A stretch of 64,000 bases of DNA from Halolamina pelagica (lineage in GTDB: Archaea > Halobacteriota > Halobacteria > Halobacteriales > Haloferacaceae). Below are positions 26,227 through 35,083 of the stretch, piece after piece (positions within the stretch are counted from its first letter, which is position 1; every line of letters begins with the position of its first letter). The position numbers and the translations under genes were made by a program. The notes under the pieces were generated by a model. That model did not search any database. It had not been told where the DNA came from and saw only the letters and a program-made list of their open reading frames with translations. The stretch covers positions 248,001 through 312,000 of the forward strand of contig NZ_LGUC01000001.1 of the NCBI RefSeq assembly GCF_001307315.1, read 5' to 3'.

Positions 26227-26801
26227 TTACTCCTCGTGGGTGCGGCGGACGCGGACCTGGCCGTCGCTGGTGACGCCGACGAGCAGTTCGGCGCGTACTT
26301 CCCGGCCGTGGATCGCGTCGCCGGCCGCGTCGCTGACGATCTTCATCAGTTCTGGCGCCGCGTAGCCCACCTTCACGCCCGCCTCGTCACAGGCCTCGTA
26401 CACCTGTTCGGGCACGTCGTAGAGATCAGTGCCGTTCTCGACGCGGATGCGGACCGGTGCCGAGAGTGCCTCCGCGAAGGAGACGGTCTCGCGGGCCTTC
26501 TGGACGTTCTCGCGCGCGCTAGCCTCGACGCTCGAGACGTTCGCCCGCGAGGTGCCGAGGCGGTCGGCGATCACCGACTGGCGCAGCCCGTGCTCCCGGA
26601 GCGCGAGCACCTCCGCCTGCCGGCGGGTGAGCACGTTGCTGTCGGCGTCGAACCCGAGCGTGCGAGGAGTTCGTCGGCGTCGACGGAGTCGTCCGACGAG
26701 GGCTGGTCTCCGGACCCGTCCCGACCGGCGGCGGAGTCGTTCGACTCCGCCCCGCCGGCTGGCGGATCCCCCTGTGGGGTATCGGCGTCGCCGTCACTCA
26801 T
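26227..26801 (-). CDS. tfx: Tfx-family DNA-binding protein; frame break in N-terminal extension
   Basis: The conserved part (LTRRQAEVLALREHGLRQSVIADRLGTSRANVSSVE) is the Tfx HTH. It is followed by a C-terminal domain with VYEACDEAGVKVGYAAPELM. An acidic Ser/Asp-rich N-terminal extension of about 57 residues is in another frame. Adding one base in the C3 run at 26653-26655 joins ELLARSGFDADSN to the HTH, for 191 residues. Tfx of Methanothermobacter binds a molybdenum formylmethanofuran dehydrogenase promoter; targets here are unknown. It is convergent with the guanylyltransferase, with stops one base apart. Confidence 0.82.
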
Positions 26802-26849
26802 GGAGGGGACTGAGCGCTGGCGGCAGAAAAACCTACAGTTCGTGGCGGT

Positions 26850-27095
26850 TTACTCGCTCCACCGGACCTCGTACTCGAGCTCGTAGCGCTGCTCGCCGGT
26901 CTCGGAATCGGTGAGCCGCTCGAGTTCGACCTCGAACTGCGAGGACTCGGGGACGGTGACCTCCCGGCTGTCGGTCCCGCTCTCGAGTGTGACGGCCCCC
27001 GTCTCGATCTGTTCGGCCGCGGCGACGAGGGCGTCGGCGATCTCCGCCCGCGAACGCTGCTGCTCGGTTTTGAACAACTGTTCTTCAGGCATCAT
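26850..27095 (-). CDS. Amphi-Trp domain protein
   Basis: This 81-residue protein matches the small amphi-Trp family. It has a leading FKTEQQRSRAEIADALVAAAEQIETG helix, beta strands (REVTVPESSQFEVELERL) and a final YELEYEVRW with the conserved Trp. Function is unknown. Two adjacent ATGs are possible. A minus-strand GCTATTTCC at 27116-27124 supports the first. Confidence 0.8.
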   Translation of the reverse strand: MMPEEQLFKTEQQRSRAEIADALVAAAEQIETGAVTLESGTDSREVTVPESSQFEVELERLTDSETGEQRYELEYEVRWSE

Positions 27096-27146
27096 GTAGA
27101 CGGTTCCCCGTCCAGCAGGAAATAGCTGTGCCCGGCGTGGGCCGAC

Positions 27147-27626
27147 TCAGGCGCCGTCGCCGCCCCAGAAGTTGTCCCGGGAGCCGAGTCGCTCGCGGTC
27201 GCTACGGTCGGGTCGGCCGTCATCGTCGTCGTCGTCGGCCTCCTCGTCGGCGTCGAACGTCTCGCCAGCGTCGTCGTCGGCCTCCTCGTCGAGCGGCATC
27301 TTCTCGACGACCTTCACGGCCTTCGCGTGGTTCGACATCACCTGGTCGATACGGACCCGGGCCCGGCACTCCGGCAGGAGACCGTCGATGAGGACGATGA
27401 ACCCGTCGTCGGTCCGACCGACACCGGCGCCGCTCTCGTGGATGTCCGTCACGTCGACGACGACTTCCTCGCCCGGCTTCACTGGCTGCTCTTTGAGCTC
27501 GTCGATGGGCATGTCGTAATGGTTGCACCACTCGGCACCCCCGCGATCGCCGTAGTGCTGACAGCCCATGCCCTCGATTCGCTCGGAGAAGCTGGGGCAG
27601 TCGTCGGCTAACGGACAGTCCGGCAT
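27147..27626 (-). CDS. TRAM-domain protein with N-terminal Cys/His cluster
   Basis: This 159-residue protein has an N-terminal cysteine cluster (CPLADDCPSF, GCQHYGDRGGAEWCNHY) that could bind a metal. A TRAM barrel (VVVDVTDIHESGAGVGRTDDGFIVLIDG) follows, then a long Asp/Glu-rich tail. Combined zinc-TRAM proteins in haloarchaea are thought to be RNA-binding. It is the second TRAM protein of the window. A minus-strand TGTTTAGAG at about 27649-27657 lies 25-30 bp before the ATG. Confidence 0.83.
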   Translation of the reverse strand: MPDCPLADDCPSFSERIEGMGCQHYGDRGGAEWCNHYDMPIDELKEQPVKPGEEVVVDVTDIHESGAGVGRTDDGFIVLIDGLLPECRARVRIDQVMSNHAKAVKVVEKMPLDEEADDDAGETFDADEEADDDDDDGRPDRSDRERLGSRDNFWGGDGA

Positions 27627-27674
27627 ACAGGAATGTACTGAGCCGACGCTCTAAACAGTCCCGGTTCGGACGGG

Positions 27675-28016
27675 TCAGATGAACTCCCGGACCTCGGAGT
27701 ACCACATGTCGTGGTGGTCGACGGCGCCCACGCGCTCGGCGATATCGACCGCGAGGACGTGCCAGCAGCGCTCACCCGCCTCGCTGTCGATGTTGTACGC
27801 CGAGTCCGCGCAGGTGCAGCCGTCGTCCTCGATCACGTACTCGTCCTCGTGGCCGACGACGACGGTGAAGTCGCGGTACTCCTTCACCCGCCCCTCAGAA
27901 ACCGCCTCGATGGCGCGGGAGCCACGGTCGCCGTGAGCGTCGAGGATGGCGCCGGCTACCTCCGGGGTGAGCTCACCCGCCTCGGCGAGCCGGTCGCGCC
28001 AATCCTCGTCGGACAC
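27675..28016 (-). CDS. SWIM zinc finger protein
   Basis: This 113-residue protein has a SWIM motif: CTCADSAYNIDSEAGERCWHVLA, i.e. CxC-x(n)-CxH, preceded by the strand EYRDFTVVVGHEDEYVIEDDG. SWIM domains bind DNA or proteins. In archaea they occur as small standalone genes, sometimes near recombination factors. It starts at GTG, with TTTTGC about 27 bp upstream (28043-28048). Confidence 0.82.
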   Translation of the reverse strand: MSDEDWRDRLAEAGELTPEVAGAILDAHGDRGSRAIEAVSEGRVKEYRDFTVVVGHEDEYVIEDDGCTCADSAYNIDSEAGERCWHVLAVDIAERVGAVDHHDMWYSEVREFI

Positions 28017-28150
28017 GGACGGTGTTCAGAGGGCACGGGGCAAAACGCCACCGACTGTCGGCGTCGTCAGCGACGGACGACGCCATCGTCGACCCCTAGA
28101 ACGCCGCCGCTTCCGCCAGCGTCAAGCCCCGCCCGCGAGAGGCCCGGCCC

Positions 28151-29551
28151 ATGGACTGGCCCCGCGTCCGCGCGGTCTGGAAGCGGGTCATCTCGTTGGC
28201 GTGGCCGGTGATGGCCGAGCAGACGTTCCGGACGCTGATGCGGACCGTCGACATCGTCGTCACCGCGACGTTCAACCCCGCGAGCGTCGTCGCCATCGGG
28301 CTGGCGGACCTCTACGCCCGGCTGCCGCTGCGGATCGGGCTCGGCCTCGGCGGCGGCACGATCGCGCTCTCCTCGCAGGACAGCGGCGCAGCCGCCGACG
28401 CCAACCGCGACGAGGCGATCACCCAGGGGATCCTGCTCGGCGCGCTGCTCGGAGTGCCGTTCATGCTCCTCGGCTTCTTCCTGAGCGAGCCCGCGATCAG
28501 GGTGTTCGGCGCCGGACAGAACGTCGAGAACCTCGATCGGGTAGTGACGCTGGGCTCGACGTATCTCGCCATCATCTTCGCCACCGCGCCCGCCCGCCAC
28601 GTGGCGCTCATCGGCGCCCGCGCGCTTCAGGGCACCGGCGACACCCGGACGCCGATGTACGTCAACGTCGTCGCGAACGGGCTGAACATCACCGGCAGCC
28701 TCGCGCTCGGGCTGGGGTTCGCGCCGCTGGGTATCCCCCGCCTGAAGATCGTCGGCGTCGGCCTGGCCACCGCGGCCGCGAACGTGTTCACCGCGTCGAT
28801 GCTCTGTCTGGCGATCTGGACCGACTGGTCCGAGGCCGACTTCGCGTGGCCGGAGGACTGGGTCATCGCCAAGCAGCTGATCGTCGTCAGCACCCCGAAG
28901 ATCGCCGAGGGGTTCGCCTCGACGGCCGCGGAGTTCCCGTTCAACGCCATCCTGCTGGGCTTCGGCCAGCCCGTCAACGCCGGCTTCCAGATCGGCCGCC
29001 GGATGTACCAGCAGGTGACCGGCCCGCTCTCTCGGGGGTACAACGTCGCCGCCAGCGTCGTCGTCGGCCAGCGACTCGGCGAGGGTGACGCCGCCGGCGC
29101 CCGCTTCGAGGGGTGGGCCGTCGCCGCGCTGGGCCTGCTCACGGTCGGCGGCGTCGGCGTCGGCCTGGTGTTCGCCGCCGACACGTTCGTCTCGCTGTTC
29201 ACCAGCAACCCCGGCACCGTGGGCTACGCTGTCGCGTTCGCCCAGGTGTACGGCGTCTGCGGCGCCGCGTTGGTGGTGTTCTCGGTGCTCTCCGGCGGGC
29301 TCCAGGGCGCTAGCGAGACCCGGATCCCCTTCGTCGCCCGCACGAGCGGCGTGTTCGGCCTCCAGTTGGGGCTGACCTTCCTGCTCGGCGTCGTCCTGGG
29401 CTGGGGGGCGCTCGGTGCGTACGTCGGCATCGGCGCCACGTACGTCTGGATGTCGCTGGTCGTCGCTGCCGGCTTCCACTTCACGGACTGGGCCGACCGC
29501 GCCGCCGAAATGATGGCCGAGCGCGGCTCTGACGTGTCGGTGTACGGGTGA
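28151..29551 (+). CDS. MATE-family efflux transporter
   Basis: This 466-residue protein has about twelve hydrophobic segments in two six-helix halves. Each half begins with the MATE pattern (ISLAWPVMAEQTFRTLMRTVD; VVSTPKIAEGFASTAAEFPFN). Conserved RALQGTGDTRTPM and GGLQGASETRIP loops repeat the family G-x-G-D/E-T-R motif. It is predicted to export drugs or metabolites with Na+ or H+; high Na+ makes Na+ likely. The substrate is unknown. Confidence 0.87.
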   Translation: MDWPRVRAVWKRVISLAWPVMAEQTFRTLMRTVDIVVTATFNPASVVAIGLADLYARLPLRIGLGLGGGTIALSSQDSGAAADANRDEAITQGILLGALLGVPFMLLGFFLSEPAIRVFGAGQNVENLDRVVTLGSTYLAIIFATAPARHVALIGARALQGTGDTRTPMYVNVVANGLNITGSLALGLGFAPLGIPRLKIVGVGLATAAANVFTASMLCLAIWTDWSEADFAWPEDWVIAKQLIVVSTPKIAEGFASTAAEFPFNAILLGFGQPVNAGFQIGRRMYQQVTGPLSRGYNVAASVVVGQRLGEGDAAGARFEGWAVAALGLLTVGGVGVGLVFAADTFVSLFTSNPGTVGYAVAFAQVYGVCGAALVVFSVLSGGLQGASETRIPFVARTSGVFGLQLGLTFLLGVVLGWGALGAYVGIGATYVWMSLVVAAGFHFTDWADRAAEMMAERGSDVSVYG

Positions 29552-29599
29552 GAAACGGCAGGCTACGTCGCCGCTCGCGGGGCCGAACGAGCGAGCGCC

Positions 29600-29740
29600 T
29601 CAGTACAGGTACTCGTCCTCGAGCGCCTTGTACGCCGTCGCGGCTTCGACCTCCTCCTCCTCGGTCTCGAACCACGCAACGACGCGCTCGAAGCCGGTTT
29701 TCCGACGCAGATCTTCGGCACTGATGGCCATGACAGTCAT
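29600..29740 (-). CDS. Very small conserved-looking acidic protein
   Basis: This 46-residue protein begins MTVMAISAEDLRRKTGFERVV, with a central acidic run ETEEEEVEAATAYKALEDEYLY. It forms one or two helices. The minus-strand AGCTTTATCTC (29757-29767) is positioned as a TATA box for leaderless initiation at this ATG, so the longer upstream frame is rejected. An internal ATG three codons later is also possible. The role is unknown. It is divergent from mcm and may share its control region. Confidence 0.55.
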   Translation of the reverse strand: MTVMAISAEDLRRKTGFERVVAWFETEEEEVEAATAYKALEDEYLY

Positions 29741-29863
29741 ACCCACGCAGGCAGGAGAGATAAAGCTTTCTCCGCAACCCAAACGTTGAAGCATGGTGAC
29801 GAATCCACCCACCGGTTGGGGAGCCGATAACCCTTAACCGATGAGGAAGGTAAGGGAGGTAAG

Positions 29864-31970
29864 ATGGCTCAGACGGGGAACCAGGAGCTCACCGAGCGGT
29901 TCATCCAGTTCTACCGGAACTACTACCGGGAGGAGGTGGGGCGGCTCGCACAGGAGTACCCCAACGAGCGCCGCTCGCTCTACGTCGACTACAACGACCT
30001 GTTCACGTTCGACCGGGATCTCGCGGAGGACTACCTCGCGAAGCCCGAACAGATGCGGGAGTACGCCGAGGAGGCGCTCCGACTGTACGACCTGCCGGCC
30101 GACGTGAGTCTGGGGCAGGCCCACGTCCGCATCCGCGGGCTCCCCAGCGAGCAGACCGTCGACATCCGGGACCTCCGGGTGCAGGACGACCACATCGGCT
30201 CGCTGATCGCGGTCCAGGGGATCATCCGGAAGGCGACCGACGTGCGCCCGAAGGTGACCGAGGCCGCCTTCGAGTGCCAGCGCTGCGGGACGATGAGCTA
30301 CATCCCCCAGACCGACGGCGGGTTCCAGGAGCCCCACGAGTGTCAGGGCTGTGAGCGCCAGGGCCCGTTCTCGGTCAACCACGACCAGTCGGAGTTCGTC
30401 GACTCCCAGAAGCTCCGCGTCCAGGAGAGCCCCGAGGGGCTGCGCGGCGGCGAGACGCCCCAGAGCATCGACGTCGACATCGAGGACGACGTGACCGGTG
30501 ACGTGACCGCCGGCGACCACGTGACGGTCACGGGCGTGCTCCACATCGAGCAGGTCACCCAGGGCCAGGAGAAGACCGCCCTGTTCGACCTGTACATGGA
30601 CGGGGTGACAATCGAGATCGAGGACGAGGAGTTCGAGGACATGGACATCACCGACGACGACATCGCCGAGATCGTCGAACTCTCCAACGACCCCGAGATC
30701 TACGAGAAGATGGTCGGCTCCATCGCGCCGGCGATCTACGGCTACGAGGAGGAGAAGCTCGCGATGGTGCTCCAGCTGTTCTCCGGCGTGACGAAACACC
30801 TGCCGGACGGCTCACGGATCCGGGGGACCTGCACCTGCTGCTGATAGGGGACCCTGGTACGGGTAAGTCGCAGATGATATCATATGTCGAACAGGTTGCC
30901 CCAGATCCGTCTACACCTCCGGCAAAGGGTCGTCCGCAGCCGGGCTCACCGCCGCGGCGGTACGCGACGACTTCGGCGACGGCCAGCAGTGGACGCTCGA
31001 AGCGGGCGCGCTCGTGCTCGCGGACAAGGGGATCGCCGCCATCGACGAGCTGGACAAGATGGACTCGGGGGACCGCTCGGCGATGCACGAGGGGCTCGAA
31101 CAGCAGAAGATCTCGGTCTCGAAGGCCGGGATCAACGCCACCCTGAAGAGCCGCTGTTCGCTGCTCGGCGCCGCGAACCCGAAGTACGGTCGCTTCGACC
31201 AGTACGAACCGATCGGCGAGCAGATCGATTTGGAGCCGGCGCTGATCTCCCGGTTCGACCTGATCTTCACCGTCACCGACCAGCCCGACCCCGAGCACGA
31301 CAGCCGGCTGGCCGAGCACATCCTGAAGACGAACTACGCCGGCGAGCTCCACACCCAGCGCGAGGAGGTCCCCAACTCCGAGTACACCGCCGAGGAGGTC
31401 GAGAACGTCACCGAGGAGGTGGCGCCGGACATCGACGCCGAACTCCTGCGGAAGTACATCGCCTACGCGAAGCGCAACGTCTACCCGACGATGTCAGACG
31501 AAGCGAAGGACGCCATCGAGGAGTTCTACGTCGACCTGCGCTCGAAGGGCGCCGACGAGGACGCTCCCGTCCCCGTCACCGCCCGGAAGCTGGAGGCGCT
31601 GGTTCGGCTCGCGGAGGCCTCCGCGCGGGTCCGGCTCTCGGACACCGTCGAGGAGCAGGACGCCGAGAAGGTGATCGACGTCGTCCGGAACAGCCTGGAG
31701 GACATCGGCGTCGACCCCGAGACCGGCGAGTTCGACGCCGACGTGGTCGAGACGGGGACGAGCAAAACCCAACGCGATCGCATCAAGAGCGTGAAGGCGC
31801 TCATCGGCGACATCGAGGAGGAGTACGACGAGGGCGCCCCCATCGAGGAGGTGCTCGACCGCGCCGGCGAGATCGGCATGGACGAGGACAAAGCCGAGAA
31901 GGAGATCGAGAGCCTCCGGAAGAAGGGCGAACTGTACGAGCCCGTCCAGGGCCACCTGCGGACGACGTAA
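29864..31970 (+). CDS. mcm: Replicative minichromosome maintenance helicase MCM; two frame breaks
   Basis: Three frames join into 702 residues after one G is added to the G5 run at 30824-30828 and one C to the C4 run at 30899-30902. Visible are the N-terminal OB/zinc region (CQRCGTMSYIP, CQGCERQGP), Walker A GDPGTGKSQ, the Walker B AIDELDKM, sensor/arginine-finger region SRFDLIFTV and a C-terminal winged helix (GELYEPVQGHLRTT). It is the hexameric replicative helicase. A GGAGG sits before the ATG. No intein is present, but codon use around Walker A is unlike the rest of the gene. An essential gene with two frame breaks argues for consensus error. Confidence 0.93.
30838..30905 (+). other. Atypical AT-rich codon patch at MCM P-loop (possible intein-homing footprint)
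   Basis: Around Walker A the codons run ATA GGG GAC CCT GGT ACG GGT, then AAG TCG CAG ATG ATA TCA TAT, GTC GAA CAG GTT, with AGA for the following Arg. About half end in A or T, while the rest of mcm ends almost only in G or C. Haloarchaeal MCM genes are known intein hosts, including at the ATPase core. The patch may be a co-conversion tract from past homing followed by precise loss. Confidence 0.55.
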
Positions 31971-32093
31971 CACCAGTCACGGCTCGTGACCGGCGCCGAC
32001 CGCCGGGTCGGCGCTCGAAACGTGTTGCCGTGACTGTGTCGGCCCGCCTCGCTCGGGAAACTTTTGGTGGAGGGCCCACCACCGACGACCGAC

Positions 32094-32369
32094 GTGGACC
32101 ACATCTCCGCGCTGCGCAACGTCGAGGAGGCGCTGCGAGCGTTCGAGGACGGCGACGCCGATCTCGCGACCACCCAGCGGCGCGTGCAGTCGGTGCTCCA
32201 GAGCTACGCCACCGAGTTCGAAGCCGAGGAGCGCCGCCCGTACCGCGCCCACGGCGATGACCCGGCGGATGGCGTCGTCGTCGTCGCCCCCGACCCCGAA
32301 ACGGCGAAATCACGGGTTCGATCGCTCATCGACGCGGATAACGCGACGTTCGAGGTCGAGCCGCTCTGA
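32094..32369 (+). CDS. Conserved haloarchaeal small helical protein
   Basis: This 91-residue protein begins MDHISALRNVEEALRAFEDGDADLATTQRRVQSVLQ (GTG start) and ends with a beta-rich VVVVAPDPETAKSRVRSLID. It probably has an alpha-helical N-half and a small alpha/beta C-half. The GTG is chosen because ACTTTTGG (32060-32067) is about 28 bp upstream. It follows mcm and precedes the RecA-like gene on the same strand. The function is unknown. Confidence 0.55.
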   Translation: MDHISALRNVEEALRAFEDGDADLATTQRRVQSVLQSYATEFEAEERRPYRAHGDDPADGVVVVAPDPETAKSRVRSLIDADNATFEVEPL

Positions 32370-32385
32370 GCGTTCTCAGAGTTGA

Positions 32386-32402
32386 AAAGTCGAAAAGACT
32401 TT
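32386..32402. repeat. AT-rich inverted repeat upstream of RecA-like gene
   Basis: Arms AAAGTC and GACTTT flank a five-base loop GAAAA, about 40 bp before the GTG at 32441 and just after the upstream stop. The region 32378-32430 is unusually AT-rich for this genome. It may be a terminator hairpin for the upstream gene or an operator for the next. Confidence 0.5.
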
Positions 32403-32440
32403 GATAGTACCAGTTGATACTCCTATAGAGAGGCACGGCC

Positions 32441-33085
32441 GTGACAGTAACGCAGACAGCAGAGACGCTCCCGGATCGCCTGGCAGGTGCGAACAGCACG
32501 CTGCTTCTCAACTCCTCGTTCGCCGGCGAGGAGAACTGTACAGAACTACTCCACCCCGAGGCAGCCGCCGACACGAACGTGCTCTGGGTGTCCTTCACCA
32601 AATCCCCGGATCAGCAGCTCCGCCGCTGGCGTGAACACGCCGACGGCCAGCCCGCCGAGATGGGGATCGTGAGCGTGGAGGACTCGACCCGCTCGGTTGC
32701 CGCCGACACCGGCGCCGGCGCCACCGGCGGGCCGTCGCTCCCGGAGACCAACGCTCCCATCGAGACGGTGACCAGCCCGAACGACCTCACCGGGCTGGGG
32801 ATCCGCATCACCGAGTTCCTCACCGAGTGGGCCGAGAACGAGAACCAAACCGTCGTCTGCTTCGACTCCCTGACCGCGCTGCTGCAGTACGTCGAACTCG
32901 AGACGGCCTACGAGTTCCTTCACATTCTCACCGGCCGGCTGGCGACGGTCGACGCCTTCGCCCACTTCCACATGGACCCGGAGGCCCACGACGACCAGAC
33001 GATCGAGATCCTGACGGGGCTGATGGACGCCGTCGTCGAAGTCGACGAGGCGGGCATCCAGAACGTCCGGACACGCAACCTTTAA
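32441..33085 (+). CDS. RecA/KaiC-like (RAD55-type) protein lacking a P-loop
   Basis: This 214-residue protein has the general outline of haloarchaeal RAD55/KaiC-like domains: NVLWVSFTKSPDQQLRRW, a Walker B-like TVVCFDSLTALLQYV, and DAFAHFHMDPEAHDDQTIEIL. The expected Walker A lies where LLLNSSFAGEENCTELL occurs, with no G-K-S/T. It is probably a signalling or scaffold domain rather than an ATPase. It starts at GTG with an AT-rich promoter region upstream. It precedes the MinD-linked cluster by about 25 bp. Confidence 0.65.
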   Translation: MTVTQTAETLPDRLAGANSTLLLNSSFAGEENCTELLHPEAAADTNVLWVSFTKSPDQQLRRWREHADGQPAEMGIVSVEDSTRSVAADTGAGATGGPSLPETNAPIETVTSPNDLTGLGIRITEFLTEWAENENQTVVCFDSLTALLQYVELETAYEFLHILTGRLATVDAFAHFHMDPEAHDDQTIEILTGLMDAVVEVDEAGIQNVRTRNL

Positions 33086-33090
33086 TTTAT
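33081..33090 (+). promoter_or_regulatory. TATA box of the MinD-linked cluster
   Basis: TTTAATTTAT, in an AT-rich island, ends 21 bp before the ATG at 33112, the classic distance for an archaeal leaderless promoter. It overlaps the stop codon of the preceding RecA-like gene, implying the cluster has its own transcript. Confidence 0.65.
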
Positions 33091-33111
33091 TCTGTCGTAA
33101 GCAGCAAGTAA

Positions 33112-33450
33112 ATGCTGCTGGTCGTGACGTACTCCCGTGGCGCACGGACGAGTCTCCGGAACGTCTGTCGGAGCCACGACGCAGCCACAGTCCGGCAGTT
33201 CGGGCGGGCGGCGCTGCTGGCCGACACCGAGTTCGGCGCCTTCCTCGCGCTTCGACTGCGGGAGAAACACGGCGGCGACGTACAGATCCAACGGACGCAG
33301 CCGCTGAACGAGTACGAGTCGGTCCCGGAGCCGGTCCGCGAGGCAGCGGCGGCCTACGAGGCGCGTGAACAGCCGAGCACGCCGTACACGAAGTTCGCGG
33401 CTGGCACCGACCACCCGGACCCGGCGGCGATGCAGGACCGGGAGCTCTGA
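33112..33450 (+). CDS. Unknown haloarchaeal protein, first gene of MinD-linked cluster
   Basis: This 112-residue protein begins MLLVVTYSRGARTSLRNVC and contains RQFGRAALLADTEFGAFLALRLREKHGGDVQIQRTQPLNEYESV. The front half looks like a small winged or alpha/beta domain and the tail (TPYTKFAAGTDHPDPAAM) is polar. No family was recognised with confidence. Its TGA overlaps the ATG of the coiled-coil gene, so the products are probably made together. Confidence 0.6.
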   Translation: MLLVVTYSRGARTSLRNVCRSHDAATVRQFGRAALLADTEFGAFLALRLREKHGGDVQIQRTQPLNEYESVPEPVREAAAAYEAREQPSTPYTKFAAGTDHPDPAAMQDREL

Positions 33451-34286
33451 TGCGGGTGGTCGTCAGCGACGGCGGCGACCGCCGGCTCCTCGGCGCGGGC
33501 CAGGCGGTCGACCTCCGGCCGGCGGATATCGACGGCGAGGCGGTCAAAGCGGCGATACGCGGAGCGCACGCCACAGTAACGGTCGACTGTCCGTCGCCGT
33601 CGCGGTGGTGGGATCGCCTCGGTTCACCGAGGGACGGCACGGACCCGCTGGATCGGGTCGTCGCCGCCGCACGGTCCCGCGGCCACCGGCCGGCAGTCGA
33701 GCGCGAACTGGCCGCTGCCGAGCGAGCGCTCCGTGCGCTCTCGGTCGACGCAGTCGACACCGACGCGACCCGGCGCCGCCTCGCCGACGCCGGAACCGAG
33801 GTCGAACGCCTCCGCGAGGAAGTGGCGACGGCACGCGGCCGACTCCAGAGCCGCCGGGAGATGGACGCGGACACGGCCGACGCCGAGGCCGCGCTCGCAG
33901 ACGCCACTCGCCGGCTGTCGGAGGCCGAAACCGAGCAGATCGCCGCCGAACAGGCACACGACGCCGCACAGCGCCGTGCTCGCGAGGCCCGAGAAGCCCG
34001 CGAGCGGCGCCTCCGCCTGCAGGATCGTGTCGCCAACCGGCGTCGGGAAACTCGCCGTGCGCTGGCCACCCGCGTGCAGGAAACGTTCGACACCGCCGTC
34101 GACGCCGTCCCGGGCGAAGCGAGGCTCTCGACGGAGCCGCTGGAGATCGTCGGCTGCGAGCTGACGGCCGCGCTGGCGGCCGTCCGGGTCGCGGATCTCG
34201 ACGCGCCGGTCGTCGATGCCACGGACCGGTTCGACGACGCGGCGGCCGCCGTGAACAGCCTCGGGGTACCGGTCGTCCGGGTCTGA
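33450..34286 (+). CDS. Coiled-coil protein in MinD-linked cluster
   Basis: This 278-residue protein has a small N-terminal beta domain (about 1-55), then a long Ala/Arg/Glu-rich coiled coil (about 70-205; ELAAAERALRALS, RREMDADTADAEAALADATRRL, ARREAREARERRLRL-type heptads). A C-terminal alpha/beta domain (about 210-278; VGCELTAALAAVRVADLDAP) follows. It looks like a filament, adaptor or membrane-distal scaffold for the ATPase encoded two genes downstream. The function is unknown. Confidence 0.65.
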   Translation: MRVVVSDGGDRRLLGAGQAVDLRPADIDGEAVKAAIRGAHATVTVDCPSPSRWWDRLGSPRDGTDPLDRVVAAARSRGHRPAVERELAAAERALRALSVDAVDTDATRRRLADAGTEVERLREEVATARGRLQSRREMDADTADAEAALADATRRLSEAETEQIAAEQAHDAAQRRAREAREARERRLRLQDRVANRRRETRRALATRVQETFDTAVDAVPGEARLSTEPLEIVGCELTAALAAVRVADLDAPVVDATDRFDDAAAAVNSLGVPVVRV

Positions 34287-34327
34287 GCGCACCGGACGTT
34301 TTCAGGGATCGCGAGCCAGTCCCGCCG

Positions 34328-35083
34328 ATGGAGCTCGACTGGAGTCAGGAGGCGGCCGGCCCGGTGACGCTGGTCCACGCCCGCCTCCGGAACGAGCGTG
34401 CGACCGATCGCCGTGTCAGCCTTCGTAACTGTCTCGACGGCCCCGTCCTGCCACCGCGTCGTCACGGGGTTCCGGAGGCCGGCTGGGACCGCGAGGGACC
34501 GACGACTGTCGTCCCCGCGGGCGAGCGTGTCGCGGTAGGCTACGCCTGTCCCGCACCCCCTGCCGACCCGCCGGTCGCCGTCGACGAGGTCAGTGCCGCG
34601 GAAGCATCCACGACCGACGACACGGCCGCGACGGCGATCCGTGAACTCGGCGACCATCGACCGCCTCGGGCGGTGCTGGATCGGAGGAGCACCGAATCAG
34701 CGGTCGACGCCGCCAGCACCGAACCCGTGAGCGAACGGGCAGACCGCGAGCCACAAGACAGTGAACCGCCAGCCGACGAACGGTCGACTCCCCGACGGGT
34801 GGATGAACCGCCAGCGAGCGACTCCCGCTACGACGGGCTCGCGGACCGACTCGATCGATCGCGAACCCGGATCCGGACCGCGGAGGCGCTGACTGCCGCC
34901 GGCGTCGTGGAGGCGACGGCGCTGCTCGAGGTCAACGGCGGGCTCCAGGGCGCCGAGTCACTCGCGGCCGATCTCGACGCCGACGCGCGAGAGCTACGTA
35001 CGCTGGCCCGGACCGCGAGCGCACTCGCCGACCGAGCAGCGGCCGCGGCGCCGCCGATCGAGTCGCTCCGGAGGCTGTCGTGA
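34328..35083 (+). CDS. Unknown protein with N-terminal beta domain, MinD-linked cluster
   Basis: This 251-residue protein has an N-terminal beta-sandwich-like domain of about 90 residues (LVHARLRNERATDRRVSLRN, PTTVVPAGERVAVGYAC) resembling an Ig-like fold. A long disordered acidic linker is followed by a C-terminal helical domain (about 165-251; LADRLDRSRTRIRTAEALTAAG, LQGAESLAADLDADARELRTLARTASALADRAA). The final four bases overlap the GTG of the MinD-like ATPase gene. No function is known. Confidence 0.65.
   Translation: MELDWSQEAAGPVTLVHARLRNERATDRRVSLRNCLDGPVLPPRRHGVPEAGWDREGPTTVVPAGERVAVGYACPAPPADPPVAVDEVSAAEASTTDDTAATAIRELGDHRPPRAVLDRRSTESAVDAASTEPVSERADREPQDSEPPADERSTPRRVDEPPASDSRYDGLADRLDRSRTRIRTAEALTAAGVVEATALLEVNGGLQGAESLAADLDADARELRTLARTASALADRAAAAAPPIESLRRLS

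Noticed and set aside
28067-29479. Minus-strand 470-codon frame opposite the MATE gene
   Set aside because: Low-complexity shadow without start context or motifs; the MATE protein on the other strand explains the sequence.
29864-31970. Intein inside mcm
   Set aside because: No intein splice motifs or length excess; the corrected protein is a normal-length MCM. Only the codon patch remains.
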